Below are positions 23,362-36,780 of a DNA stretch of 64,000 bases, piece after piece. Source of the stretch: Emydura subglobosa (taxonomy: Eukaryota; Chordata; Testudines; Chelidae); assembly GCA_007922225.1 (NCBI GenBank), contig ML679963.1, positions 2,571,374-2,635,373 of the forward strand, written 5' to 3'. Below the pieces are notes generated by a model. That model searched no databases. It was not told the DNA's origin and saw only the letters and a program-made list of their open reading frames with translations. The position numbers and the translations under genes are program-made. The first letter of the stretch is position 1. The number at the start of each line of letters is the position of its first letter.

Positions 23362-24132
23362 CTATAGCTTGTGGCTGGGAGAGGTCTCAAAAGCCTCATA
23401 GACACTTAAAAAATAAGGATGGAAAGGCTCTGTTATCTTTGGTCACCAAATCTGTCCCCAAGTAGAGCAAAGGTTGGCAAGCCAGACTGAATACTCTAAA
23501 TAAGCGATGACTTTGTGTTTTACATGGTCTGCAGCTTTGGGACCTGGACATAGCCTCCTCTGCTTCCAGGATCCAAGGTCCATAGCTTGAGACCAACTGC
23601 TCTACAGTGAAAGCATTTGGACCAGCAATGATCTAGAAATAGCCTTTGGATGAAGAGTTTACACGTGGCACATCATTGGCTTCCTTTAGGGCTGTGTCAG
23701 GACATCTTGGTCCCCAGAATGAGCATTTTGGGAGGGACTCAGTAAGGGCAAAACTATACATAGGCAACCACTAAATTTAAGCTCTGATTGTAAACAGCTG
23801 GCTAAAATAAACCCTCCCTAGCCTTCTTTTCTAAGGAGATTGCTGTTGTATCACTAATGTCACTTATGTCCTGGCCTCACATCGCAGTGAAAAAGCCCCA
23901 CACCTAATTCTAGAGATGGACTTAGGGTATTAGTTTAAGTCTGAATGACCTAGGATCCAGAGAATTTTGCAAATAGTCCTGTTTCTATAATGTGCCAAAG
24001 CAAAACCCTAGCTCTGAACATTCCCAAACTTGGAAGTGTTTGAAATCCAGATTTGGTTCTTATTTCTCTCCTCTGCACTCAGGAGACCTCACCTCTGCAA
24101 TTCCCGTCTGTAAAGAACCCTTGTCCCTTCTT

Positions 24133-24290
24133 AACACAAGAACATAGGAATGGCTATGGATCAGACCTATGGTCTATCTAGCCCAGTATCCTGTCTTCTG
24201 GCAGTGGCCAATGCCAGGTGCTTCAGAGGGAATGAACAGAACAGGTAATCATCAAGTGATCCATCCCGTCACCCATTCTTTTCTCTGCAC
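24133..24290 (-). mobile_element. CR1-type LINE 3' end, reversed
   Basis: Reverse copy of the repeat at 57798-57968: agaacataggaatggc, ggtctatctagcccagtatc, ctgtcttctggcagtggcca, then gaatgaacagaacagg. Read on the minus strand it ends in ttctatgttctt-like octamers, as CR1 tails do. It is better preserved than the copy in TIMM22 intron 1. Confidence 0.7.
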
Positions 24291-26867
24291 ACACTAAAGC
24301 TCGCTCACTCCAGAGGGCATAAGGGGGAGGGAAATCCACCCAGGCATTTCTCAGACCCTTGTCCTTATTCACTTTTTTCTAGCCAAGGAGCTGATTGGCG
24401 CTTCTGCCTGGTCAGCCACAGACAGGTCGTTGAAATCTGATGGTGCTAGGCACTCTTCCCGTTGCCCTCCAGGAGCTGAGTGTGCTATCTGCACAGGGCT
24501 CTCAGACCTTGACAATTTGGGGAGCTCTAGAGCTGGCCTTCTATCTCCTCCTTCCCCGCCCCCCCCCTCAGCATGTTAAACCATGACTGAATCTCTGTTT
24601 TAGTGTAAAAACCCCACTCTGCACCTTTTCAAGGCAGTGGTAGAGGTGAAGGAAATGCATCTCTTGGCTGGGGCAACTGGGGAGCTGATTCTTAGTATGA
24701 TATATAAGGGCTTATGGGTGCAGTACCAGCTTCTGTAATTTTCCCCCACAGAAAGACCAAAAGACCCCCACAGAAAACATGTCTTTTTGGTGCCTGCCTT
24801 GTTATCTTTTCTGCAATATGCATGCTACGTGTTTCAGTTGATCCGATTATGCAGACTAGACTGGGGCTTATCATACCATCTACCAATGTACGCTTCTGTT
24901 CTGAGGGTTCAGGGAGTAAGGAACCCTTCCCTGCTTTCTGAAGGGAACTGCTGCTACCCTGCAGATCTCTGAGCTCAGGTACAAATGGCCTGCCAGCATG
25001 AATTCCTTCTGGTATGATGGAAGTATAATTTTTCTCTTTCCCTTGAGTGAGTGAGTGTATATGTGTATGTGTGCGTATGTGCATGCGCGTGTGTGTGCTG
25101 AATGCCAAAGCACTGGTAAAGCCAGCTTGCTTCCGTATGTGAATCATTTCTCAAGCAGCTCTCTGTGTCTCATTGCAATGTGGTTTTCCTCTCAGGGAAG
25201 CACTAAAGCCCTGCATTCTTAGTCTGGCTTGCACATGCTGTCAGAAGCTAGCAGGAGACCGTTTTCCTTTTGATACAAGGAGGAGAAAAAGCTTTCATTG
25301 TAAGTATTTAATCTTTTTTTTATTTGTAAAATGGGAACTGTATTCTCTCTAGTGGGGTTTAGTGGACAGACACGCATTCTTGCAGCAAGTGGACCTGCCT
25401 TGCTCAACAACACCTGCGTGTAATGTCTGACTCTAATTAAAACTAGATTGGATGAAGCATTAGAAAATGTATTGTAAGGAACATTCCTTCATTGATGGGG
25501 AGCTGGGCTGGCTGATCTATCAGATATTATTGACAGAAAATTATCCTATGAGAAGTGGCTACTGTCTATTTTTCTGTTCAGCTGCATGGAGTTGAGCTAG
25601 TGACTGATGGGCTGAAGCTGTCACTCTGTCTGCTTTGGCTCTCTCCTCTCCCTGATGTGTTCCAACAGCAGGGTCGAAGAGGAGCACAAATAGGTTTCCC
25701 CAGCCCTACTGCTGAGACGGTCCAGTCAAGAAAGCGGAGATGTGGAGCAGGCTGCTGTGCAAGCAGCTTCAGAAAAAAATTGGCAGTTACCTTGTTTGCA
25801 AAGGCAATGAGTACAAATGGTGGGGAGCATCGCCACATCTGTGCTTTCTCACTTCATCATGGAAGGGGCTGCTGAGAGTTTCAGGCAGAAGCTTCACTTT
25901 CAGCAGTTTAGTAATTGGCCATAAAAATGTGCTTTGGGCTGAATCTTGATGGTAATAGCAATTGTAATAATAATACCCACCACTTATATAGATCATTACG
26001 GCTTTGCAGAGCTGTACAAATGCTAATTAAGCCTTGTGTTTGTAATGAAGCATTACTGGCAGAGCTGGACAGGCAACAGGGACTCTTTTCACCTTCCCCT
26101 GATCAACACAATCTCTCTCTTTAGATGTTGCCCCTTAACATGGTTTGTTTAGGGAGTGCCTCTACCCCCTACAAACTAGAAATTATTCTGTTGCCAATAT
26201 GGGTCTCAGCTGAGAAGGGGATATTTGATTCGTTTAAATGCACTATTCTCCAATGGTGTATTAGTGAGAGAGACCCTATCTTAGGTCAGCTCCTGTCCCA
26301 ACACCTAGATCCCCACTGTGTGGTTCTCAAATAGTTTCAATATGTAACCCTCCAGAGTGGGTTCACAGCTCCATGGTGGTCTGCAGGCCCTAGCTTGCAA
26401 ACCACTGACTCTGCTGTTTAAAGCTATTCAGCTCTTTTTAGCTCAGTCCACATGCAGAATGAATATTTTGAAAATGCAGAAGTCTACTGTTTTCTCTTGC
26501 AGTTTTAGAGTTCACAAATGGCTTCCTCTCTCCAATGAAACCTTTCTGTTAGGAGTTCACAACACGGACAATTAATAGTTCAAAAGGTCCCAGTTAATTA
26601 ACAGGCTACTATGCACTTTTGCAGAGCACAATATCTCCTTACAGGGCAACCTTCAGAAATTAATTATTGCCATGCATCATGGTGAGGTGTGTGCATAGAA
26701 TAGAAATAGGCAGAATGTCCTTCCTTACGGTGGGCTGGGGTTGTGTGTGGGAGAAGTGGACTTGCTTTTTTATTTTTGTTTGGCTTTTCCATGAGGCTCC
26801 TCACCAGCACATATGAGCATTTATCATACATCAGAGTTTATCTTCCCAAGACTCCCTCTGCAGAGGA

Positions 26868-27010
26868 TCAGTATTATCCCCATTTTATAGATGGGGAACA
26901 AAGACGCAGAAAGATTCTGTGACTTGCCCAACGTAACACAGGAAGTCTGTGGCAGAGCTGGAAATAGAATTAAGATCTGAATCCCAATCCATTGTTTTGA
27001 CTACAAAATC
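26868..27010 (-). repeat. MIR-like SINE, reversed
   Basis: Blocks cccattttatagatggggaa, tgtgacttgcccaacgtaac, acaggaagtctgtggcagag and gatctgaatcc appear in the order expected for a reversed MIR. Confidence 0.7.
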
Positions 27011-28537
27011 ATCCATCCTCTGCCATGTCTCATGCATGTGGTGGGCAGGATTGTCATGTGTTGTGTGCTGTTTTTCTTTCAACCTAGAAAAGGTGTTCTA
27101 TGTCAGTTCCTTCTGTCCCTTCTAAGTGCATCTGCCTATATGCTGCAGGAAGATGTAATGACAGGGCGGGCATTATCAAGCAAAACCCCTGTAATTACTC
27201 TTCCTCTGTCTAGCAATTATATAGCTGTGTCCTGTGTAAAATAGAGTATCCTTCTGCTTACTGTGGATTGGTAAGACATGCAATGTTAACCCTCTGTGTA
27301 TCATCCACCTCTTGCTCCAGTTATGGGGTTGGCAAAGTGGATTACGGAGAACCAGCTACCTTCAGATGGCTATAATAATGCTGCATTATACCACACCAAG
27401 ATTATACCCATGTGTTCAGGCCAGGAAGGTGTTGGGGGTTGCTCTAAGTGGTTTTACTTTTTTATGGCTTAAGGCTGATTTTAAACTCCCAACATCTAGG
27501 AAATTCAGAATCAAGGTGCAACCTCCGCCTTTCCTTTGCCCTCCTGTGTCTTAGGTCTCAAAGTAGTGTCTGATTATACACACCATATAATCTGGGATAC
27601 TTATTGCTTAGCCGCTATGAGCTGAGATGATATGGGAGTTAGAATTGTAAAGATGGTTTCTGTAGAGGTCACTTCCTGAATATAGTTTTGGTGTGGTTTG
27701 ATGAAATTTAGCATTAACTGTGTAGCCTTTAGATAAGCATACAGCCATCTGTGTTCCTGTATACACAATCACACTCAAGCCCAGGTGCCTGTGTGCACAG
27801 AATTGCTTTTGGGTGTCTTTCTCCCTCCCCGTTTGCTTGCCTCCTTCTTCACATGCATTTGACAGTAACACGATGAGCGTGACTCAGGAGTTGCCACATT
27901 CAAGTCTGAAACCGTGCCCTGGAGTAAAAAAAAGATCATATCAGTTTTTGCCCAATCAACCTTGTTTAGACCACACCTATAATTTCTTAACCAAGTCATG
28001 TAAGTGTGGTGGCCTGTTTGCTGATAGCCAGTAGAAATCAATGCTCCAAGGAGCTCACCATCTAGCTAGTGGTGGTGGCTGTCCTCCTGTAGGGTCAGCG
28101 CTGACTCAATCTCTGCTATCTTGTACACTTTTTATTTCTACATCCCAACAGTGATCAGGAAGCAGAGGGAAGTACCCTCTCTGCAGTACCTATGGTTAAT
28201 TGGGTTCTGATCTAGGGCAGCTCCATGTATTTTATCTGGTAAAGTAGCAAAGCTATATTTTTCCTGTGGCTTGTAAATGTCAGGAATGTGGACCCAGCAC
28301 AAGAAAAACAGAGCTGAGTAAATCCTCTGTCCACTTGCACAAAACTAAGGTTTTGTTTAAACTTTCAGTTTCTTTTCTCATGTCCAGCTGGAAAATGGGA
28401 TTCAGTTGAGAATAAGAAACCCATAAGCCCAAAACTCTAGGGAGACATTCTGTGGTGATGGGGCATGGAGAGAAGGCCTTGCAATTCTCTTTTATTATTT
28501 GTCTGACTGTCTCTGGTAAAAATCAATGATTAGTCAT

Positions 28538-28812
28538 AGGCCAGGTCTACTCCGAAAAGTTATGTCGACCCAGCTGCATCACTGAAGGGTGTGAAAAATG
28601 AGCAATGTCGTTAACACAACTTTACTCCCCAGCGTAGACAATGCTAGGTTGACAGAAGAATTCTTCTGTTGACCTAGCTACTGCCTCTCAGGGAGGTGGA
28701 TTAACTGCAGCAGTGGGAGAGCCTTCCTTGTCGCTGTAGTATCTATACGGAAGTGCTACAGCAATGCAACTGCAGTTGTGCCGCTGTAGCAGTTTAAGTA
28801 TAGACATGGCCT
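28538..28812. mobile_element. MITE-like DNA transposon with AGGCC ends
   Basis: The left end AGGCCAGGTCTACT and the right end, read reversed, AGGCCATGTCTATA are terminal inverted repeats. The interior has the family pattern tatgtcgacccagctgc..., ctgcctctcagggaggtgg and gtgccgctgtagc. It is 275 bp and non-coding. The flanks ttagtcat and ttagtctt form an imperfect 8-bp repeat if one T is shared with the end, which would fit a hAT-type insertion. That point is weak. Confidence 0.7.
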
Positions 28813-29157
28813 TAGTCTTGAGAAAAGAAAGGGTATCTGATAAGTCTTCATATATGTTAAGGACTGTCCTAAAGAGGACTGTGTTCAGTATTTCTCCATG
28901 TCCACTGAAGGGTAGCACAAGAATTAATGGGCTTAATCTGCAGCAAGTAAGATTTAGGTGCTATTGGGAAACTCTTTCTAAATATAAGGGTAGTTAAACT
29001 CTGGAATAGGCTTCCAAAGGAGGTTGTGTAATTCTCATCATTGGAGGTTTTAAGGAACAGGTTGGATAAACACCTTTCGGGAATGGCCTAGGTTTACCTG
29101 GTGTCTCAGCACTTCTTGAGGTCCCTTCCAGTCCTCCGGTCTATGATTCTGTGATTG
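28813..29157 (+). mobile_element. CR1 LINE 3' end
   Basis: It begins tagtcttgagaaaag and runs through tatgttaaggactgtcc, ctccatgtccactgaaggg, gggcttaatctgcagcaag, taaactctggaatagg and ggaggttttaaggaacagg to gaggtcccttccagtcc and a final ctatgattctgtgatt. It abuts the MITE at 28812 with no gap. Confidence 0.85.
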
Positions 29158-29865
29158 ATGACCCACTGGTTATTGCAGGAATGGTGTGTTTTATTGTGTG
29201 CAACACTGCATCCATCAAGAGATTGGAATTGCTGACATGGGCTTTGGAAGTGTTGATAGGATGACTTATTTGAGATGGTGACCAGGTGCCCATCATTCGT
29301 GGATGGTTAGACCTTTCTCTGCCTTGGCCACTCCTGATTATAAGATCCTGGTGGAGATTCCATGATGCCTGCAAATAAATACCCCTTAAGGATAAATTAT
29401 GGGAATTAGCCTAGGAAAAGAACAAGATCAGCCTTAAGCACAAGTAAGACAGCAACTGCTGGTAACTCTGCAGTAGACTTGTAGTCTGTTTAGCCCTTCT
29501 CCGCAATGCAACCATCCATCCTCAGACAATTGGACCTTCTCTTTGGGGGGCTTCAGAGTAGTTTCACTGCTCGAGAGTGGCCCCAGGTGATACTGAGTGA
29601 GGAAAGGTAGAGAAATGGGCTCTGTGGAGGGGCTACTTATACTGCAGAACAAGAATGGCATGCATGAGGGGATTTTCATATGACCCCATATTGTGGCCTT
29701 CTTGTTTGCTCATGGAGGAAGAGGGCTCTTTTGAGGCTTTCAGTAACTGTAGAGATAAGCACGGTATAAAAACCTAATAGGTAGTGATTTTCATGAAAGA
29801 AGGAAGTCCTTGTACAAGCCAGTACAGAGGATGTCACACGTGCCCCTAAACTATACGAGAGCAAC

Positions 29866-29990
29866 TGTGATTTGATGGCTTAAGCACGGGACTGGACATT
29901 TTATTTCTGACTCTGCTACTGATTTGCTGTATGATCTTGGGCAAGTGCCTTACCTCTGTGTGTCTTTGGTTGCAAGGTGCTTGGATTTAT
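29866..29990 (+). repeat. MIR-like SINE
   Basis: tttctgactctgctactg, then gctgtatgatcttgggcaag and tgccttacctctgtgtgtct: the MIR core and tail in order. Confidence 0.65.
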
Positions 29991-31789
29991 TATTACAGAA
30001 CATTTTTCTGGACTGTTGAAAGTAAATTACCTAGGTTAGGGCATGCAGAAAATTAACACAGTCCTCCTCCTTGCTATAACTTGTAGTCTGGGCAGGAAAA
30101 TTTCCAAGTAATGTCTTGTCTCTTGGTATCTCATTAACAATAACTGAGTATCCAGCATTAAATGTTATGAGAAAGGGAGTCTGCTGAGAATGTGTTGGCC
30201 CTCTAGGCCATTGGAACCAGCTGCTCGGTGGAGGGGGTAGGGCTTAAGGTTCATCCTCTGTCCCAGTGTTCAGCAAGAGCACTAAGCATTAGTGATGAGC
30301 TGTCATTGCACTGGCCACATCACCAGTATTTTTAAATTCAATCCTGATGTGAGCTAAGCTTCACACACGTAAAAATACAGCCAGAGTTTCCACTTTGGAG
30401 GATTACGGATGAGGGTTGCCCAGAGACAGCCAAGGGGATGCTAGAAACAAGGCAGGATAATAGAAGTTATGGAAAGAGGGTGGGGGGAGATTATATCCTC
30501 AAATCTGTCCTTATGCAAGGACAGGTGACTGTCTCTGCAATGGAGGACATAGCAGATGTACAACTTATGCAGACTGAGCTGGAAGGGATTGGGACTGTAG
30601 AGGGGCAGATAAAGATGAAGCAGGGCGAGTAACAGAAGGTTTTGTTTTTAATTATAAGCTCAGTCTGATCTGAAACAGTTTTATCTGTGCAGTCAACCTC
30701 CAGATTGGCAACTGCCATATTGAACGGTCAAATTCTCTGCTTTGTGACTCTGGCTTGATTCCTGGTATCAGTTAAGAAATCAAGATGAGTCATATGAAAG
30801 CATCTGTCAAGTCTACAAATTGTGGTTTCAAGTGGGTTGATATCAAAGGCTGAAAAAATATTCTATCTTGACTCCATTGGCTATGCTGCCACATAGCTTC
30901 TTATATTTCAGTAGGAAATCCTTGACAATTTACTGAGCTTGTTAGCCATCAATTGTAACAAAAAGACCTAACCTGATAATAGCATAGTTTGAGTAGTATA
31001 GAGGGACAGCAATATAAAGATGTCTCAAATGCTAGATGCCAAGACCTTCAAAGTCATTCTTGCCTTGATTTCAAGCCAATGTTCTGTGTTGATTCTGGAG
31101 CAGCCTGACACTTTGGTGAAATAAATAAACTACAGGAAAATGGGACTAAGGGTCTGATTTAAACTCATAAAAGTCAGAGAATTCTTTCCTTCATGAGTCC
31201 CATCTGAAAGGCAGGTATTAGTGGCCTCACTGTTCAGAAATGCTGAGCATTCAAATCACAGCTTCCAGTGAAACTTCCTACTAGTATGTTACTCTCCAGA
31301 TCTAGTAATTAACTTTCATAAGAGATTGCTTTCTCAAAGGCACTTGAATGACCCTGGTTCAACTAACTGCCCTGTTGACTAATTATTGGTGCATGAAGAC
31401 CTGAATACCCATAAATCCTGCATTTTGTGTAAAGGATAAATCCCTTGCATCAGAGTTACTTCTCCATTAACTCTAAAAGCTCAGGTGTTCCTGCATAACA
31501 TCTCTTCTTGAAGTGCGTAAATTATTTTATTAACTGGTAAGTATAGCTACCAGATCTTGGACTAGGCAATTAAACTGCACAAATGTGGTCATATCCTTCA
31601 CTGATCAATCAACTTTCTCTTTTTAGCTAGCCCATTGTATAACTGGCTGTAATCCCCAGTGGAATGTGTTTTCTAGAGCCTTGTTCTACAGGACTGCCTG
31701 GCAGCTCACCCCTTTATTGTCAGTAGTATTTATGTCAAGAACAGTAACATATGCTTTATATAAAGAAGGAAGGTGGTTATGTGTTGAAG

Positions 31790-31945
31790 GACAGAGATGG
31801 GAGCTCAGACCTGGGTTTTATTCCTGTCTATCTGTGTGACCTTGGCCACATTTCTTTACCCACTTCCTCCATCTGTAACGTGGGGATAGTAATTTTGCCC
31901 TCACAGAGTGGTTGTGAGGGGGGTTTACTTATATATTTATAGACC
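31790..31945 (+). repeat. MIR-like SINE
   Basis: Blocks gggagctcagacctgggttt, ctgtgtgaccttggccacat, ttcctccatctgtaacgtgg and ctcacagagtggttgtgagg follow the MIR order closely. Confidence 0.75.
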
Positions 31946-32299
31946 GAGTCATATAACCATAACTAGGTGCCTTGACACAAATTTCAGAATAAAATTCCAA
32001 GTATAATGGACAGCGCATCCCACTGTAAAATAAATGCACGCCAGCTGATTAAATAACTCCCACCTCAAATAAAAAAAACTTTCCATAACTCCTCTCAAAT
32101 GCCTGGAAGAAAAGATGGCCCCTACAGCATGCCCTTAAGGGGGACCAGGGATAGAGTTCTGAAGACCATTTCCAGAGAATACCCTGTCAGGCCCCTTTCT
32201 GTTTATATCCAGGAAGTCTCAGTAATCTCATCTGCAGCAGTGCAGCACAGGCAGAGATGCATCTCAGGTGACCAGGTCACTAACCACTGAGTTTTATAG

Positions 32300-32660
32300 G
32301 TTAAAACCAACACTTTCAGTTCCACCCAGAAACTTACTGGCAGCCATTGCAGATCTCAGTGCATTGATGTAACATGCTCCTGGCGTGGATCTCCACTTAT
32401 TGCAGAATGCTGCTGGCCTCTTATTATTTTCAGTTTCCAAATATTCTCAAGGTGTAGCTCTATATAGAGTACACTGCAATAATCTAATTGTTTCTCTTCA
32501 GCCACCCACTCTGTCCGATGCAAAGAGAGGCATCAATCGGATCTGTAGAGAGCTGGGGTTCAGCCCTCCTCCCATGAGGAAAGGTCACCATGTAATGTGG
32601 AGAAGGGGACAAAAAATTGAAAGATCATCAGAGCTCTAAGTATGGTTTATAGGGCCCCCT
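32300..32660. repeat. Unclassified old interspersed repeat
   Basis: The phrases actggcagccattgcagatc, ttgatgtaacatgctcctgg, gcagaatgctgctggcctct and gagtacactgcaataatcta resemble an old LINE-type repeat that is widespread in amniotes. Class and strand are not settled. Confidence 0.4.
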
Positions 32661-33084
32661 TCAGGGGAATGAACAGGGAGGGACTGTCATCTGAAACTTG
32701 GGGTCACATAATGTGGATTAGATTTAATTATATCTGCAACATTTGCTTGACTACATCTGTGTTGGGAGGCTGCTTTTCCTGCTGCCTTTTGTCTCCGTAG
32801 GCTCTCCGTGGATAGCCTAAAGATCAAACCACAATCTCTCTGGAATCCTTTTGGAAGAAAATGCTGACATTTAGTTAGCATACAGTAGACTTGCTTTTAC
32901 TGATGCACCTGAAGCCACAGGGAGCCATTACCTGTTGAGAACTTACCTTCCCAGACACAGAAACACAAGGCTTAGAGCCATGTGCACAAATAGATGTTGA
33001 ACAATATCTTCTTCATATTAATAATTTGCATGTAATAATTTTCACTTTTATCAGAGGAATCAAAGGTGTTATCCAGAGAAACAC

Positions 33085-33195
33085 ACAGGGTGAGTGATTT
33101 GCCCAAAGTTATGCAGCAAGTCCCTGGCAGAGCTGGGACTAAAACCCATGTCTTCAGACTGTCTCATGCTTTAATCTCTAGACCAGACTACCTGT
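33085..33195 (-). repeat. MIR-like SINE, reversed
   Basis: gtgatttgcccaaagttatg, cagcaagtccctggcagagc, tgggactaaaacccatgtct and tctagaccagactacc are in reversed MIR order. Confidence 0.7.
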
Positions 33196-36100
33196 TTCCT
33201 GTGAAAAGCTAAGGTCACCTTGGTGGTGCAATGAGATTGCAATGTGCTGGTCTTAACACTATAGATACTAACTGAGAAGGGATGGTAAAAGCTGCCTTTA
33301 ATTCACATCTACCAACTCCTAGTTCTCAGCTTCTGACCCAAAGCCACATCAAAAAGGCTGACAATGCCATTTAGTTGTTATATTGCTCCTTGATTAGATA
33401 ATCTGGTGTCTTGGTTCAGTGTTTGGGATAGAAAGACACTGCCAAGTGGCAATTCCACCCTTCTGCCTGATCCTCTTCAGAAAATACAGCCTTTCCCTAG
33501 TGTCTGCAGTTTATATTTAGTGATGCTGAATCCCTCACCCTTTTCTTTCTTGTTTTTCAGCATCATTTCAAACCCCTCTCTGTATTTCATAGAATCTCTT
33601 CTTTTCGCTTTTCAGATTTAAAAATGCTTTTAAAATGTGTTGTTACTCCTCATCAGTTATCTATATCACAAACTCAGAATTTTGGGTCTCTGAATAATGA
33701 TTCCCCGTATTCTGGCTATAATCTCTCACTCTTGGTGGCCAAAGGGTTTTTGACCAGGGGATAGCTGGCTAAATGGGCTTTGCTGGCTAAATGGGCTTTT
33801 CTAAGGCATGTGCCAGTCTACAGACACTAGTAGAAGATCTATGATTGGACAACTGCCCTCTGGATAATTATATTTACTTCTGTTTCACACTCTAGGTTCC
33901 CTATTTCAAGGCCTAGGAGTGCCCAGAACCTCCCACTTTGCACTTCTGCTCTGCTGTAGGATATGCATCTCACATTCAAGGAAGATGCAGCATCTCAATT
34001 TATGTTCCCAAACCTAGGATGCAAAATCTGCAAAGGGTCATATCGCACCATTGCTGGAGCCACCTGCAATACAGGCTGCCCTTGTCCATCCTGTTACCTC
34101 CTTTGGGGGGGGACTACTAGTGTCAGTAACCTTTCCACATTAACATTCTGTTTTCTGAATGCTGACGGGTTGCAGCTATTGTATATATCTAATTCTAGCA
34201 ACTTGCCTTGCTTCCCATTGCAGACTGAGGCTAATGAGCGGCATGGAAAGACTCATTATTTCCTTGAGGTTTCCCAATGTTTCTGCTGCCCACGCCTTTC
34301 AGGGCAGCATTTTTCACTCTGACTGAGAAGGTTGCTCTTGGAGAAAATGAAAGGCTGATGTTGGCTCTTAGGATAGGTTTTCTGTCCTGATCAGGAAACA
34401 GTGTGCGGCTTTTCTGTTCTGTTTTCTGGTAATTTGTTGTTTTGTGCTGTTCTTCAAGCAGTTCCTTTAAAATCTCCAACTTGCATCATTCAAGAGTGAA
34501 AGCAAATTAAGATGACAGGGATATGTGCAACTGGGCTTTATTCTTTCAAGTGAATTTAAGGCTTGTGGGTTACCCCAGACTGAAATCCTCTTTACCTACA
34601 GCACAGGTTCAGGTTGGATAGGACAAGCTACACCTATGCTGGGCCATGCCAAGTAACTCTTGCCTGTTCTGGAGAAACAGTCAGTGGGAACCTATTTAAT
34701 CTTTGGTCTCTCTGAAAGGTGCTGCAAAGTATTCTGGTGGCGGATCTTTAGCTACTCAACTGAGACAACTAGACCACCAAACAGATATTGAATTGTTTCA
34801 AGTGTTTATTACTACTGACCTGGGTTGGATTTGAATCTGTAACCTAGAAATGAAAGGCTCAGATCCCCTTCCCAATAATTTGTGCCATCCAGTCCTTAGT
34901 CTGTCCAAATGTTTATATGCCTTACCCCTTTTGAGTCTAGTAACTGCACTGTGCTAATGGTAATTTTGGGGCTGAGTCTGCAGAAAGAGGAACATCAGAA
35001 TTCCCCCATGCAAAAGCAAAAGTTTCAACCAATTGCTGCACACACAAAAAGATTCCAAAATGTATTCAGATCTGATGCTCTCAAAACCTGGAACCTAACT
35101 TTACCTGTTCACCCACAATGGAGTCTGTGTAACAAGGTCAATCCATCCCTGCTCAGAAGCATGGTTCTATTTATTAGACCAAGATCTCAGCGCATATGGA
35201 ATCTGCCTGATGGATAATTCTCCTGCCACTCCTGTCACACATTCTTAGTGACAGTTCTGCACAGGCCTCTAGTTTGCTTCCTGAATCAAGAAGGGGCCTC
35301 AAGATCAATGTGACTAAATAACCTCCACTTATGTGTTTAGCTGCAGCTCAGAGATACTAACTTCTTTAGAAATAGAGAACGATGATACCTCTGTTTTCCC
35401 CCCATGCCCAATGTTGATTGTTAATGCAATAATATTCGATTTTCCCCACACAGTTCCATCTGGACAGGTTCTGAAATTTATCGACTACTGAAAAGTCAGA
35501 ACAAAATGGACTCAATCCTTGGTTTCACTTGCTTGACACGGTGAAAAGTTCATACCGCTGCACAAGGAACATCAATTCAAATCTTACTATCTTAAATTCC
35601 TACATGACAACTCTGGCTTAATTCAAGTATCTAAACTGCTATTGGTTAGGAGGGAAGTTTAGAGGAACTGCCACTCAAATTGCAGCTGCTTTCATTGAGG
35701 TTTGCTCCAGCCGCTCCTCTTCTTCCTTCTGACAGGGCTGTCAGAAGGACACAACATTCCCCAGGCACTTGAAAATGTGCTCACTGACTCCACATGGAAT
35801 CTCATCAGACCTCATAGGCCAGAAAGGAGATCGTAAGGCAGCGCTGGAGGGTGCTGGGATAGAACCAGGAAGAAGTTCTGAGGGAACAGTCAGAAAAAAA
35901 TCATATGCAATCATAGCATCCACAAAACACACATGTGTATAAATCTGGTAATCTCTTCAGCAAGACTATTTGCATATGCAATTGTTTGAGTAGTATATGT
36001 AAATGTGGGGTGCGGTGCATCCATTTAAAAAAAAAAGTGCCCATTAAATGCATGTAAAACACCAAAATCCTGTTAATGCTACTCTGAAACTGTGGGACTT

Positions 36101-36664
36101 TAAGAATAGTATTTATTGTATTGTCTCTTCGTTTAATATTCACTGATGCTTTAAAAAAATGTCAGGTGTATATAGCACAGTAATGGTCATGGAAAAAATA
36201 GATAATTTTCTCCTCTGATGAAATCAGCTCACAGGCGCTCACCGTATGTGTTGGAACTCCCGCTGGAGTTGGTGACTGCACGTAGTTAAAAATAGGAGTT
36301 GCTATTAGTAGCTGGGAGGTTCAAGGCATGCAAAAAGTTGATTTTTTTCCCCCCAGCATCTGTGAAGGAAAAGTCACGATGCTATAAGGATAAGGAGGGG
36401 AATTTTTGTTCACTTGCTTTATTGGCCCTAAAACAGCAGCAAAAGAGAGCCTCGAACACTCCTGCACCTTCATGCTCTTTAAATAGAACATCCGTAACAC
36501 CTGGAAGGTGTCATTAGCACTGAATGTAATTAGGCCCTGACTAGATTGCCTCCCAGAGGTCCACATTCATTAACAAGAACACTTCACCAGAACAATGCAC
36601 AAAGCAAATTGAGAGACCTGCAAAGTCTGAGTCTTTCTCACCACAGCTTTTACTGGCTTAGCCA

Positions 36665-36780
36665 GAGGAGGCTACGTTTTGGCTCATCTGGTAGAGCTGC
36701 TGCTTATGACCACAAGAGTCTTGGTTTAGATTCTTCTATGGTAAAATGCAGTAGTCCATCCCACCCAGATGAGCCTTTAT
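36665..36780 (+). repeat. tRNA-derived SINE-like fragment
   Basis: TGGCTCATCTG at 36680-36690 fits the pol III A-box rule exactly, and GGTTTAGATTC at 36723-36733 is a degenerate B box at tRNA-like spacing. It does not fold into an intact tRNA that I can draw, so it is a SINE relic and not a tRNA gene. Confidence 0.4.

Larger units (their letters stand above)
23362..28537. other. Gene-poor stretch within the probable SPECC1 intron 1
   Basis: No gene recognised. It holds a reversed CR1 3' fragment (24133-24290), a TG/CA-rich run near 25048-25099, an interspersed scrap near 25960-26035 (cccaccacttatatagatc) and a reversed MIR-like block at 26868-27010. The many 60-150 codon frames have no family resemblance. 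Confidence 0.5.
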
